Assembly (NCBI RefSeq): GCF_020531945.1
Contig: NZ_JAJATZ010000007.1
Span: 62,001-126,000 of the forward strand
Direction: 5' to 3'
Source: Loktanella gaetbuli
Lineage (GTDB): Bacteria; Pseudomonadota; Alphaproteobacteria; Rhodobacterales; Rhodobacteraceae
DNA length: 64,000 nucleotides
The notes below the pieces were generated by a model. That model saw only the letters and a program-made list of their open reading frames with translations, did not search any database and was not told where the DNA came from. Each line of letters opens with the position of its first letter. Within the stretch, counting starts at the first letter, position 1. The position numbers and the translations under genes are program-made. Of the stretch, positions 48,183 to 56,052 are shown in pieces.

Positions 48183-49118
48183 TCAGGCGACTTCGAACAG
48201 TTCGTCGTCCATAACGTCGCCGGATCCACTGCAATCCGCATGAACATTCACGAAATGCCGAACCGCGGCCACCGCGGTTCTGCTGGTCCAGACGCGTGTC
48301 CCTGAAATGCTGCCGCATGTGATGCCGTCGGCAATCCGGTCCTGCCCGGCTTCGATCAGCGATTTCACGATGTTGATCTGTAGTGCGCTCATGGATTCGC
48401 TGCGGCGGCCGTAGGTCACACCGACGAACAGACCATGACCCGCATAGGCCAGGTCCATCTTGTGGTTGCCTGATGACAGCGCGGCACTGGCGACCGCGCG
48501 CAGGTCAGCGGCAAAGGCCTCGGCCTCTTGTGGCTTGGGGGTGCGCTCGGCATGAGGGACCATGATGTGGAACAGGTGCAACGCATGACAGCCCTGCGGA
48601 GCGGTCAGCAATCGGTTTTCAAGCTCCATATAGCGCAACAATCCGGTCTGTGCGGACTGCGGCGGCAGCAGGGAAAACGCGTCCGTCAACAGCACGGACA
48701 GGCTGTTTACCCGGATCTGTGCCTCACGCCTTTTTTGAACCGCGTCAGCCAGTGTTTCGGCAACCAGCACACGTGTCAGCAGTTCGAGACCGTCAAAAGG
48801 TTTCCTGACAAAATCGGTCGCACCGGCAGAAAATGCCTCTTGGATCAGATCGACATCGTTGCTGGCTGTCATGATCACGATCGGTGTCTGATCGTAGTCA
48901 TTCAGTTTGCGCACGGCGCCACACAGCGCCATCCCGTTCTGGCCGGGCAGGTAGATATCGATCAGCAGCGCATCAAAAGGCGTGTCTGCCTCGGCGATGG
49001 CCCGCAGTGCGTCCGCCGCGCAGCTAACGGGCGTGATCACGTGTGTGCCGCCCAGAACGTCAGGATCGCAAAGAAAGTCAAGAATGATAGGGTCGTCGTC
49101 CACCGCCAGGATACGCAT
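48183..49118 (-). CDS. Orphan response regulator with unrecognised C-terminal domain
   Basis: This 311-residue protein has an intact receiver domain in residues 1-120: acidic pair Asp7-Asp8 (VDDDP), phosphorylation site Asp54 (LLIDIYLPG), Thr84 and Lys106 (KPF). The remaining 190 residues do not match an obvious DNA-binding or GGDEF consensus. They contain AYAGHGLFVGVTYG and a SALQINIVKSLIEAGQ helix, which could be a degenerate cyclase-like or novel output domain. No histidine kinase is adjacent. Confidence 0.8.
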   Translation of the reverse strand: MRILAVDDDPIILDFLCDPDVLGGTHVITPVSCAADALRAIAEADTPFDALLIDIYLPGQNGMALCGAVRKLNDYDQTPIVIMTASNDVDLIQEAFSAGATDFVRKPFDGLELLTRVLVAETLADAVQKRREAQIRVNSLSVLLTDAFSLLPPQSAQTGLLRYMELENRLLTAPQGCHALHLFHIMVPHAERTPKPQEAEAFAADLRAVASAALSSGNHKMDLAYAGHGLFVGVTYGRRSESMSALQINIVKSLIEAGQDRIADGITCGSISGTRVWTSRTAVAAVRHFVNVHADCSGSGDVMDDELFEVA

Positions 49119-49230
49119 TCCCTTTTTCCTCTCTTGAGAGCAGTTTTGTTTTGATCGTGATCGCAGCCGATCTGGGCAAAATCATGGAGAGGACGTGGCA
49201 AGAGGTCGCAGTTTGTGGCCGACCACAGAA

Positions 49231-49258
49231 AAAAGGCCGGGCTGATGCCCGGCCTTTT
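49231..49258 (-). terminator. Rho-independent terminator after the sulfate-activation gene
   Basis: A perfect 12-bp stem, AAAAGGCCGGGC with GCCCGGCCTTTT, has a 4-base loop. On the minus strand it is followed by T and lies 22 bp past the stop of the Sat-CysC gene. Confidence 0.85.
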
Positions 49259-49280
49259 GTTTTGCATGTTCGCGTTGGAT

Positions 49281-51362
49281 CTAGCCGCTGATCAGGCCCA
49301 TGGATTCCAGCTTCAGAATGACCTGATGCGCGCAGTTGTCGACATCCTGTCCTTCGGTATCCAGCCGCAGTTCGGGGTCCTTCGGAACGTCATAGGGGTC
49401 TGAAATTCCGGTGAATTCCTTGATCTTGCCTTCGCGTGCCAGCTTGTACAGGCCCTTGCGGTCGCGGCGCTCGCATTCCTCGATCGAGGTTGCGACGTGC
49501 ACTTCGATGAATGCGCCGAAATCCTCGATCTCTTCACGCACCGCGCGGCGGGTCGTGGCATAGGGCGCAATCGGCGCACAGATGGCGATGCCGCCGTTCT
49601 TGGTGATCTCGGACGCGACATAGCCGATCCGGCGGATGTTCAGGTCGCGGTGTTCCTTGGAAAAGCCAAGTTCCGACGACAGGTTCTTGCGCACGATGTC
49701 ACCGTCCAGCAACGTGACCGGGCGGCCACCCATTTCCATCAGCTTGACCATCAGCGCGTTGGCGATGGTGGATTTGCCGGACCCCGAGAAGCCGGTGAAG
49801 AACACGGTGAACCCTTGCTTGGACCGCGCTGGTTTCGTGCGGCGCAGCTCTTCAACGACCTGCGGAAAGCTGAACCATTCCGGGATTTCCAGGCCCTCTT
49901 GCAGGCGGCGGCGCAATTCGGTTCCGGAAATGTTCAGGATCGTGACGTTGTCGCGGTCCTCGATCTCGTCTGCGGGCTCGTATTGGGCGCGTTCCTGCAC
50001 ATAAACCATGTGTTTGAAATCGACCATTTCGATGCCCATTTCCTCTTGATGCTCGCGGAACAGGTCCTGCGCATCGTAGGGGCCGTAGAAATCGTCACCG
50101 GCAGAGTTCTTGCCGGGGCCTGCGTGGTCGCGGCCGACGATGAAATGGGTGCAGCCGTGGTTCTTGCGGATCAGCCCGTGCCAGACGGCCTCGCGCGGAC
50201 CGGCCATGCGCATGGCGAGGTTCAGCAGGGACATGGTGGTCGTTGACGGCTGATACTGGTCCAGAACCGCCTCGTAGCAGCGCACGCGGGTAAAGTGATC
50301 GACGTCGCCCGGCTTGGTCAGGCCCACGACGGGGTGGATCAGCAGGTTGGCCTGTGCCTCCTTGGCGGCGCGGAAGGTCAGTTCCTGATGCGCGCGGTGC
50401 AGCGGGTTGCGGGTCTGGAACGCCACGACCTTGCGCCAGCCCAGCTTGCGGAAATAGGCGCGCAATTCGTTGGGCGTGTCGCGGCGGGCGCGGAAATCAT
50501 AGTGCACCGGCTGCTGGATGCCGGTCACCGGGCCGCCCAGATAGACGTTGCCTGCGGTGTTGTGCAGATAGTTGACGGCGGGGTGCGCGGAATCGTCGGC
50601 ACCAAAGACCATCTCGGCCTCGCGGGCCTTGTTCGGCACCCATTTGTCCGTAACCGTCATGGTCGCAAGGATCACGCCCTCCTGGTCGCGCAGCGCGATG
50701 TCTTGACCCAGTTCGATCGTGTCGGCAAAGGCGTCAGTCACGTCCAGCGTGATCGGAATGGGCCACAGGTGGCCGTCTGCGGTGCGCATATTTTCCACGA
50801 CACCGTTGTAATCTGCCTCGGACAGGAACCCCTTGAGCGGGTTGAAGCCACCGTTCATCAGCAGTTCCAGATCGCAGATCTGGCGTGGCGTCAGGTCGTG
50901 GCTGGTCAGATTCCCGGCCTCATGCTTCATCTTTTGTGCGCTCTCGAACGACACATATAGCTCTGGGATAGGGGCAAGGTTGTTTTGCATCATTTGGGTC
51001 CTGTGGGTGGTTGGAATGTAGCCGCTGGTCGTTCCGGTCAGTTCGGCATGAAGGGCGTCGTATTCAGCGAATTTTCGGGCAAGGAACTGATCCCTCAACC
51101 GCACCATTTCGGCTGCCCCGCGATGGGTCAGCACATAGGAAAACCGCTGTCGCCGGTCGGCGCTGGCACGGTCGCTGATCTGGATGAATCCGGCGGCAAC
51201 CGCCGACTTGAGCAATGCGTTCAGACGTCCAAGCGACACCCCAAGCGCCACAGCCGTCGCACGTTGCGACGCCTCGGGCGCAACGTTGACTTGACGCAGC
51301 AGCCGAAACAGGGCGACCTCTTCGTCAGATATGGGTGCTATGGTCTGGACGGCCACGATCAC
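49281..51362 (-). CDS. Winged-helix (MarR/EPS-type) + sulfate adenylyltransferase + adenylylsulfate kinase fusion
   Basis: This frame encodes 693 residues without interruption. Residues about 14-108 resemble the winged-helix MarR-type regulator associated with exopolysaccharide loci: SQRATAVALGVSLGRLNALL, FSYVLTHRGAAEMVRLRDQF, KFAEYDALHAEL. After a linker comes a complete ATP sulfurylase, with QTRNPLHRAHQELT and GRDHAGPGKNSAG. An APS kinase follows, with P-loop GFSGSGKST near residue 521. It would make APS and then PAPS from sulfate. The first codon is GTG. Two internal ATGs (Met124, Met125; 50993 and 50990) coincide with the usual Sat start and follow AGGACCC, so a shorter 570-residue enzyme could also be made. 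Confidence 0.88.
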   Translation of the reverse strand: MIVAVQTIAPISDEEVALFRLLRQVNVAPEASQRATAVALGVSLGRLNALLKSAVAAGFIQISDRASADRRQRFSYVLTHRGAAEMVRLRDQFLARKFAEYDALHAELTGTTSGYIPTTHRTQMMQNNLAPIPELYVSFESAQKMKHEAGNLTSHDLTPRQICDLELLMNGGFNPLKGFLSEADYNGVVENMRTADGHLWPIPITLDVTDAFADTIELGQDIALRDQEGVILATMTVTDKWVPNKAREAEMVFGADDSAHPAVNYLHNTAGNVYLGGPVTGIQQPVHYDFRARRDTPNELRAYFRKLGWRKVVAFQTRNPLHRAHQELTFRAAKEAQANLLIHPVVGLTKPGDVDHFTRVRCYEAVLDQYQPSTTTMSLLNLAMRMAGPREAVWHGLIRKNHGCTHFIVGRDHAGPGKNSAGDDFYGPYDAQDLFREHQEEMGIEMVDFKHMVYVQERAQYEPADEIEDRDNVTILNISGTELRRRLQEGLEIPEWFSFPQVVEELRRTKPARSKQGFTVFFTGFSGSGKSTIANALMVKLMEMGGRPVTLLDGDIVRKNLSSELGFSKEHRDLNIRRIGYVASEITKNGGIAICAPIAPYATTRRAVREEIEDFGAFIEVHVATSIEECERRDRKGLYKLAREGKIKEFTGISDPYDVPKDPELRLDTEGQDVDNCAHQVILKLESMGLISG

Positions 51363-51374
51363 GACTCAATCTTT

Positions 51375-51411
51375 GTTCACGCGTGAACGCATACAGGAAA
51401 ATTGCGTTCAC
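51375..51411. promoter_or_regulatory. Palindromic operator cluster upstream of the regulator-sulfurylase fusion
   Basis: GTTCACGCGTGAAC (51375-51388) is a perfect 14-bp palindrome. Its right half, GTGAACGCA (51383-51391), is also inverted as TGCGTTCAC (51403-51411) across 11 bp. This gives three half-sites within 37 bp, 13 to 49 bp before the GTG start. Such an arrangement suits a dimeric winged-helix regulator and suggests autoregulation. Confidence 0.6.
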
Positions 51412-51517
51412 AAAAGAACAAACATGTGTCCAAGGCTGAAAATCGCGGATTTGCGCTGAAAACAGGGCAGGTGCATGGCCAATGCGCCGCCCTGCGCGCC
51501 ATTGCGCGGCGCCACAG

Positions 51518-51556
51518 AAAAAACGGGGCCGGTCTGCAATGCGCAGCCCGGCCCCG
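51518..51556 (-). terminator. Rho-independent terminator of trxB
   Basis: On the minus strand, a stem formed by CGGGGCCGG and CCGGCCCCG (51524-51556) is followed by six T (51518-51523). It lies 28 bp past the trxB stop codon. Confidence 0.85.
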
Positions 51557-51583
51557 AATTTGCATCAAATTGGCCTGCGCCTT

Positions 51584-52591
51584 TTACTCGGCTGCGTTCA
51601 CAGGCGCGCCGTAGCCCAGCGGCAATGTCGTGTCGGCCTCGACATCACTGTCTTCCTGTTCGGCCAGGAACCGTTCCGCATCCAGTGCCGCCATGCAGCC
51701 CATCCCGGCGCTGGTCACGGCCTGACGATAGACATGATCGGTCAGGTCACCAGCGGCGAAAACGCCGGGGATCGCCGTGCGTGTCGTGCCGGGTTCGACC
51801 ACCACATAGCCGCCATTGTGGGTTTCCAGCTTGTCCTTGACCAGTTCGGACGCCGGCGCGTGACCGATGGCGATGAACACGCCCTTGGCTGCGATTTCCG
51901 TGATCTCGCCGGTTTCGACGTGTTTCAGGCGCACCGCCTCGACCCCCTTGGGGTTTTCCGTGCCGACGATCTCGTCGATCTCGTGGAACCACAGGGTTTC
52001 GATCTTGGGGTTTTTCAGCAAACGGTTTTGCAGGATTTTTTCCGCGCGCAATTCGTCGCGGCGGTGCACCAGCGTCACCTTGGATGCGAAATTCGTCAGG
52101 AACAGCGCCTCTTCGACGGCCGTATTGCCGCCGCCGACCACGATGATTTCCTGACCACGGTAGAAAAACCCGTCGCAGGTCGCGCAGGCGCTGACGCCAA
52201 AACCCTTGAATTTATCCTCGGATGGCAGGCCCAGCCATTTTGCGCGGGCACCGGTGGCCAAAATCACCGCGTCAGCCGTCACAACCGACCCGCTGTCGCA
52301 GGTCGCGGTAAAGGGACGTTTGGACAGGTCCAGATCCGTGACGATGTCATGCACGATGTTGCAGCCCATCGCGCGGGCGTGGGCCTCCATCCGGACCATC
52401 AGGTCGGGGCCCTGCACTTCGGTATCGCCGGGCCAGTTTTCGACCTCGGTGGTGGTGGTCAGCTGACCGCCCGGTTCGATCCCCTGGATCAGCATGGGTT
52501 CCAGCATCGCGCGGGATGCATAGACGCCTGCGGTATAGCCTGCCGGGCCAGAGCCTACGATCAGGACACGGGTGTGCTGGGGTGTGGACAT
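51584..52591 (-). CDS. trxB: Thioredoxin-disulfide reductase
   Basis: This 335-residue flavoprotein passes electrons from NADPH to thioredoxin. The FAD-binding motif VLIVGSGPAGYTAGVYASRA opens the protein. The redox pair CATC lies near residue 140 (SACATCDGFF), with NADPH-binding VVGGGNTAVEEAL following and FAAGDLTD near the end. AGGAGGT precedes the ATG. It diverges from the lrp-type gene across 156 bp. Confidence 0.96.
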   Translation of the reverse strand: MSTPQHTRVLIVGSGPAGYTAGVYASRAMLEPMLIQGIEPGGQLTTTTEVENWPGDTEVQGPDLMVRMEAHARAMGCNIVHDIVTDLDLSKRPFTATCDSGSVVTADAVILATGARAKWLGLPSEDKFKGFGVSACATCDGFFYRGQEIIVVGGGNTAVEEALFLTNFASKVTLVHRRDELRAEKILQNRLLKNPKIETLWFHEIDEIVGTENPKGVEAVRLKHVETGEITEIAAKGVFIAIGHAPASELVKDKLETHNGGYVVVEPGTTRTAIPGVFAAGDLTDHVYRQAVTSAGMGCMAALDAERFLAEQEDSDVEADTTLPLGYGAPVNAAE

Positions 52592-52678
52592 GGGACCTCC
52601 TGTCGGTGTTGTTCCCCATATAGTCGGGCCGGGCTGGCAGCGAAAGGTCAACTGCGTTTCTGAAAGTTGCGCGTCAAT

Positions 52679-52728
52679 GAAACTTTGTTGCGCAGGTTTG
52701 CCTTTGGTCGTAGTAATCAAAGCAACAA
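52679..52728. promoter_or_regulatory. Possible regulator-binding site upstream of the Lrp-type gene
   Basis: GAAACTTTGTTGCG (52679-52692) is identical to 14 bp at 32730-32743. TTGTTGC (52685-52691) is inverted as GCAACAA at 52722-52728. The region lies within 70 bp of the regulator's start codon and between it and trxB, so autoregulation by the Lrp-type protein is a reasonable guess. Confidence 0.4.
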
Positions 52729-52747
52729 CAAGGAGAGACCCCCCAAA

Positions 52748-53248
52748 ATGCCGGGTGCAAAGCTGGACGAAATCGACCGGATGATTCTTGCAGAACTCCA
52801 GGCCGATGGCCGGATGACCAATGTGGAATTGGCAAAACGGGTCGGCATCAGCGCGCCGCCCTGCCTGCGCCGTGTCCGCACACTGGAGGAGCAGGGCTAT
52901 ATTCTCGGCTATCACGCCGATGTCGATCCGCGCGAACTGGGGTTCGAGGTTCAGGTTTTTGCCATGGTCGGTCTGGTCAGTCAGGCCGAGGCCGATCTGT
53001 CGGCATTCGAGGGGCGTTGCGAACATTGGCCGCTGGTACGCGAATGTCATATGCTAAATGGCGAGGTCGATTTTATCCTGAAATGCGTGGCCCCCGACCT
53101 GCGGACCTTTCAGCGTTTCCTGACCGAGGAATTGACCAGCGCGCCCAACGTGGCAAGCGTCAAGACGTCCCTCGTGATCCGTGGTGCCAAGGATGAGCCG
53201 GGCGTACCGTTCGATGTGCTCGAGGCGCGACTGGCAAAAGACGCCTGA
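52748..53248 (+). CDS. Lrp/AsnC family transcriptional regulator
   Basis: This 166-residue protein has the N-terminal helix-turn-helix DEIDRMILAELQADGRMTN and NVELAKRVGISAPPCLRRV. The C-terminal RAM (ligand-binding) domain follows, including CHMLNGEVDFILKCVAPDL. Such regulators respond to amino acids. AAGGAGA lies about 12 bp before the ATG. It is divergent from trxB. Confidence 0.93.
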   Translation: MPGAKLDEIDRMILAELQADGRMTNVELAKRVGISAPPCLRRVRTLEEQGYILGYHADVDPRELGFEVQVFAMVGLVSQAEADLSAFEGRCEHWPLVRECHMLNGEVDFILKCVAPDLRTFQRFLTEELTSAPNVASVKTSLVIRGAKDEPGVPFDVLEARLAKDA

Positions 53249-53306
53249 TACTACCCGTCATAAGCGTATGCCTATCCGCCAGACGACATGTCCTGTGACA
53301 TAGGCC

Positions 53307-54161
53307 TCATGCAATGGATGACAGGTCCAGATCGCGCAGATGCAGGCGTGGATGCAGTAACGGGCCGAAATCACCCAGCTGCTGCATGTGCGGAAACATC
53401 GACATCAACAGCTCGCGGCCGTCATTGCGCAGCTTGAGCAGGTGCGGCAGGCCGGGGTGCAGCGATTCAACCTCCAGACCGCCGCCGATGAGGATGCTGG
53501 CATGTTCGCGAAAGCCCAGCTGATAGACGTCGACCGCCGTGGCCGGATGCAGTTCGACGATCGCGGACTGGTCGATGAAATCACGCGCGGGGATGAACGA
53601 TACCTCGTCGCCGGACAGACGCTTGCTCATGTTGTGACGGTGGGCAATGCGTGCGGCCGGGCCAAGCACGAGGTCCGCATTCGGTTTGCGGTAGCCCAGT
53701 GCGTCCTGCGTCAATCGCGTCATCGTTCCCATCTCGGGATTTGCGTTCTGCGCCCCCGGTACGATCTGCATGCAGCCTTTCCACAAGAGCTGAACCATAC
53801 CGTGACTGGTCGTCATCACACGGTCGCCGGGCCACAGGTCCTCGACCGCGCAGGGGCCGGTGTCCGTGGTAACGATCGCGCCGCGTCCAATCGCGGCAAA
53901 GCAATTTTCAAAAAGAGGTATTGCCGGGGCAATCCGGGTCACATCATCAATGTCAGAAGAGGGAGTCAGATGGACAATCTCGTAGCGACGCATGAGAGGC
54001 TTCACGCGTCGAGATTGTCCATCCAGACCAGCTGTCCGGTCTGAGGAAACCGGGGTCGTATTTCGTTGCGGCGCATAAGACGCGGACCGCGGGAGGGACT
54101 GATTTAACATGTGTCGCACCATCTGGCTTGTCACATCATCTGTCGGCCCCACCGACAACAT
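53307..54161 (-). CDS. Hint (hedgehog/intein) domain-containing protein
   Basis: This protein of up to 284 residues has a Hint-like core beginning at Cys87 (ENCFAAIGRGAIVTT), followed by AVEDLWPGDRVMT, and a later ELHPATAVDVYQLGF segment. Stand-alone Hint domain proteins are frequent in roseobacters, often secreted, and may self-cleave. The first 80 residues are unlike known domains, and the true start is uncertain because no good ribosome site precedes the first ATG. No signal peptide is obvious. Confidence 0.75.
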   Translation of the reverse strand: MLSVGPTDDVTSQMVRHMLNQSLPRSASYAPQRNTTPVSSDRTAGLDGQSRRVKPLMRRYEIVHLTPSSDIDDVTRIAPAIPLFENCFAAIGRGAIVTTDTGPCAVEDLWPGDRVMTTSHGMVQLLWKGCMQIVPGAQNANPEMGTMTRLTQDALGYRKPNADLVLGPAARIAHRHNMSKRLSGDEVSFIPARDFIDQSAIVELHPATAVDVYQLGFREHASILIGGGLEVESLHPGLPHLLKLRNDGRELLMSMFPHMQQLGDFGPLLHPRLHLRDLDLSSIA

Positions 54162-54356
54162 CTGAGGAGATCGTTGCTGTTGGGTTGATTAAGGCGTCAT
54201 CCGCCGCATTTCGTCAAACTATTCGCAGGATTGAGTTGTGACCGGCGATAGTTCTCCGTCTTGGCGGTGATTGTTTAGGGAATGACGGGGAATTTTGCCA
54301 TATTTGGCCGAATCAAAGGTCTGCACGCGGCGGGAATCACGAGGGAAAGCACAGAC

Positions 54357-55484
54357 GTGACACAGTTGCCTGAATTCACCATTGGGATCGAAGAGGAATA
54401 TCTGCTGGTCGATGCAGATACGTTTGACCTGGTTGCAGCACCGGATTCGCTGATGGCGGCACTGACCGGGGCGCTGGGGAATCAGGTCAGCACCGAATTC
54501 CTGAACTGCCAGGTCGAGGTCGGAACCGGAATTTGTGCCACCATCGCCGAGGCACGCGCCGATCTAGGGCAATTGCGCAGAACCGTTGCGGAACTGGCCG
54601 CAGACCATGGGCTACGGCCTGTCGCGGCCTCTTGCCATCCTTTTGGTGATTGGAAACAGCAAGGCCGCACGGACAAGCCGCGCTATGAACAGCTGGACGA
54701 TGATCTGGGGGCCGTCGCACGACGCATGTTGATCGGTGGCATGCACGTTCACGTGGGGTTGCCCGATCAGGACAGTCGCATCGCGCTGATGAACCAGCTG
54801 TCCTATTTTTTGCCGCATCTTCTGGCCTTGTCCGCGTCTTCGCCGTTTTGGCAGGGCAGGGACACCGGGCTTGCCAGCTATCGCATGGCGGTTTTCGATT
54901 CCATGCCGCGGACGGGGTTGCCACCGCGCTTGCGGGACTGGGCGGACTGGGAATCGCGTGTCCAGCGCCTGGTCGGGCTTGGTGTGATCGAGGATTCGTC
55001 CAAGATATGGTGGGATCTGCGCCCGTCGGGCAAATTTCCCACGCTGGAGACACGAATTTGCGATGTCTCCCCGCGCCTCGCGGATACGCTGACGATCGCG
55101 GCGGTCGTGCAGGCGCTGACCCGGACGTTATGTCGGCGCACCCGCAATGGACAGCCCTGGCGGGAATCCGACCCGATCATGGTGCAGGAAAATCGCTGGC
55201 GCGCGCAGCGATACGGTGTCTCGGCTGGCCTGATCGACAGCGCAGCCGATCGGATCGTGCCGATGCCGCAGCTGATGGATGAACTGCTGGATCTGATTTC
55301 AGAGGATGTGTCGGCGCTGGATAGCGTGGCCGAGGCGTCGCGGATTGCCGATATCGCAAGGTCGGGAACCGACGCGGATCGCCAGCGGGCGCTGTATCAT
55401 TCTGCAATGGATGGGGGTGCTGACACCCATGACGCGCTGTGCGCCGTGGTTCGCGCCCTGGCGGATGATTTTACCGCCATCTGA
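54357..55484 (+). CDS. Carboxylate-amine ligase, glutamate-cysteine ligase family 2 (YbdK-like)
   Basis: This protein of about 375 residues has the GCS2 hallmarks: FTIGIEEEYLLVD at the start, GGMHVHVGLPDQD in the middle and a conserved SSKIWWDLRPSGKFPTLE region. Family members form a weak glutamate-cysteine or other amide ligase. The GTG at 54357 was preferred because homology begins there and GAGGGAAA lies upstream; an ATG at 54282 would add 25 unrelated residues. It could supply gamma-glutamylcysteine for gshB, although a main gshA may exist elsewhere. Confidence 0.88.
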   Translation: MTQLPEFTIGIEEEYLLVDADTFDLVAAPDSLMAALTGALGNQVSTEFLNCQVEVGTGICATIAEARADLGQLRRTVAELAADHGLRPVAASCHPFGDWKQQGRTDKPRYEQLDDDLGAVARRMLIGGMHVHVGLPDQDSRIALMNQLSYFLPHLLALSASSPFWQGRDTGLASYRMAVFDSMPRTGLPPRLRDWADWESRVQRLVGLGVIEDSSKIWWDLRPSGKFPTLETRICDVSPRLADTLTIAAVVQALTRTLCRRTRNGQPWRESDPIMVQENRWRAQRYGVSAGLIDSAADRIVPMPQLMDELLDLISEDVSALDSVAEASRIADIARSGTDADRQRALYHSAMDGGADTHDALCAVVRALADDFTAI

Positions 55485-55511
55485 GTGGCCAGTGCGTCCC
55501 TCTGGTGTGGT

Positions 55512-55548
55512 GGAAAAAGCCCGTGCGGCCAGAGGTGGTCCGCACGGG
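55512..55548 (-). terminator. Rho-independent terminator after the 59-residue protein gene
   Basis: On the minus strand, CCCGTGCGG (stem 55540-55548 with 55520-55528) encloses an 11-base loop and is followed by GCTTTTTCC. It ends transcription from the small gene at 55603-55782 and could also act on the converging ligase gene. Confidence 0.75.
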
Positions 55549-55602
55549 GGCAGTGGACCGGCCGAGGGGAAGCAGCCGGTCGTCGGGAAATCGGTGCGCG
55601 GC

Positions 55603-55782
55603 CTAGCCTGCCAGCGACATGCCTTCGGGAAGCGGTGCCAGAGAGATCTTCTTGTCGCGACCTTCGGTTTCAAGCCGGCGCGCGATCATGGCCTGACGGC
55701 GCAATCCGCGCTCCCAGGGCATCTTGGTCGTGCATTTCTCGGCTTCGGCGATGGTGTTCTTCATCCAGCGTGATTTGCTCAT
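55603..55782 (-). CDS. Small basic conserved-looking protein (59 aa)
   Basis: This 59-residue protein begins MSKSRWMKNTIAEAEKCTTK and has a basic middle (WERGLRRQAMIARRLE). AGAGG lies 10 bp before its ATG, and the gene has its own downstream terminator, both of which favour it being real. Similar short proteins appear to be widespread in Rhodobacterales, from memory rather than from a search. The function is unknown. A leader containing a terminator lies directly upstream. Confidence 0.7.
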   Translation of the reverse strand: MSKSRWMKNTIAEAEKCTTKMPWERGLRRQAMIARRLETEGRDKKISLAPLPEGMSLAG

Positions 55783-56052
55783 AATCTCGGTCCTCTGTTT
55801 CAAAAAGCCCGCACTTTTCTGCGGGATTGGAAACAGTTTCACCCCGGGAATGGGCAGCAATTGGACAATCGATCGGGATTTTCAGTTTTTGTGCAGGCAG
55901 GGGCGGATGAACTTTGGCAACGTTGTTGCCGCATGCGAAACACGATGTTTTCAGTGTTTTTGTGCTGAATTTTGGGTCAATGCGGCCCGCGGCCCGCGCA
56001 TTGTTTCGCGTTTTGTGGCAAAACGGCGGCGGCATGTCGCCGCAAAGCGGCC
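55783..56052 (-). other. Leader region with internal terminator, possible small RNA or attenuator
   Basis: This 270-bp region has no convincing gene. On the minus strand it contains a classical terminator, CCCGCA-GAAAAG-TGCGGG followed by CTTTTTG (55802-55825). This lies about 20 bp before the 59-residue gene's start. Further upstream is a TTGACC box at about 55974-55979 in an AT-rich stretch. A transcript of about 130-150 bases would end at the terminator. It may be a small RNA, or an attenuating leader for the small gene, or simply the terminator of pgeF. Confidence 0.45.

Noticed and set aside
49281..53248. A sulfated exopolysaccharide locus
   Set aside because: The regulator-like domain resembles EPS-associated MarR proteins, and PAPS could serve sulfotransferases, but no glycosyltransferase, sulfotransferase or export gene is nearby.
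55670..56035. A 121-codon reverse frame across the leader upstream of the small basic protein
   Set aside because: It overlaps the better-supported small gene in a different frame, runs through a terminator and shows no domain.
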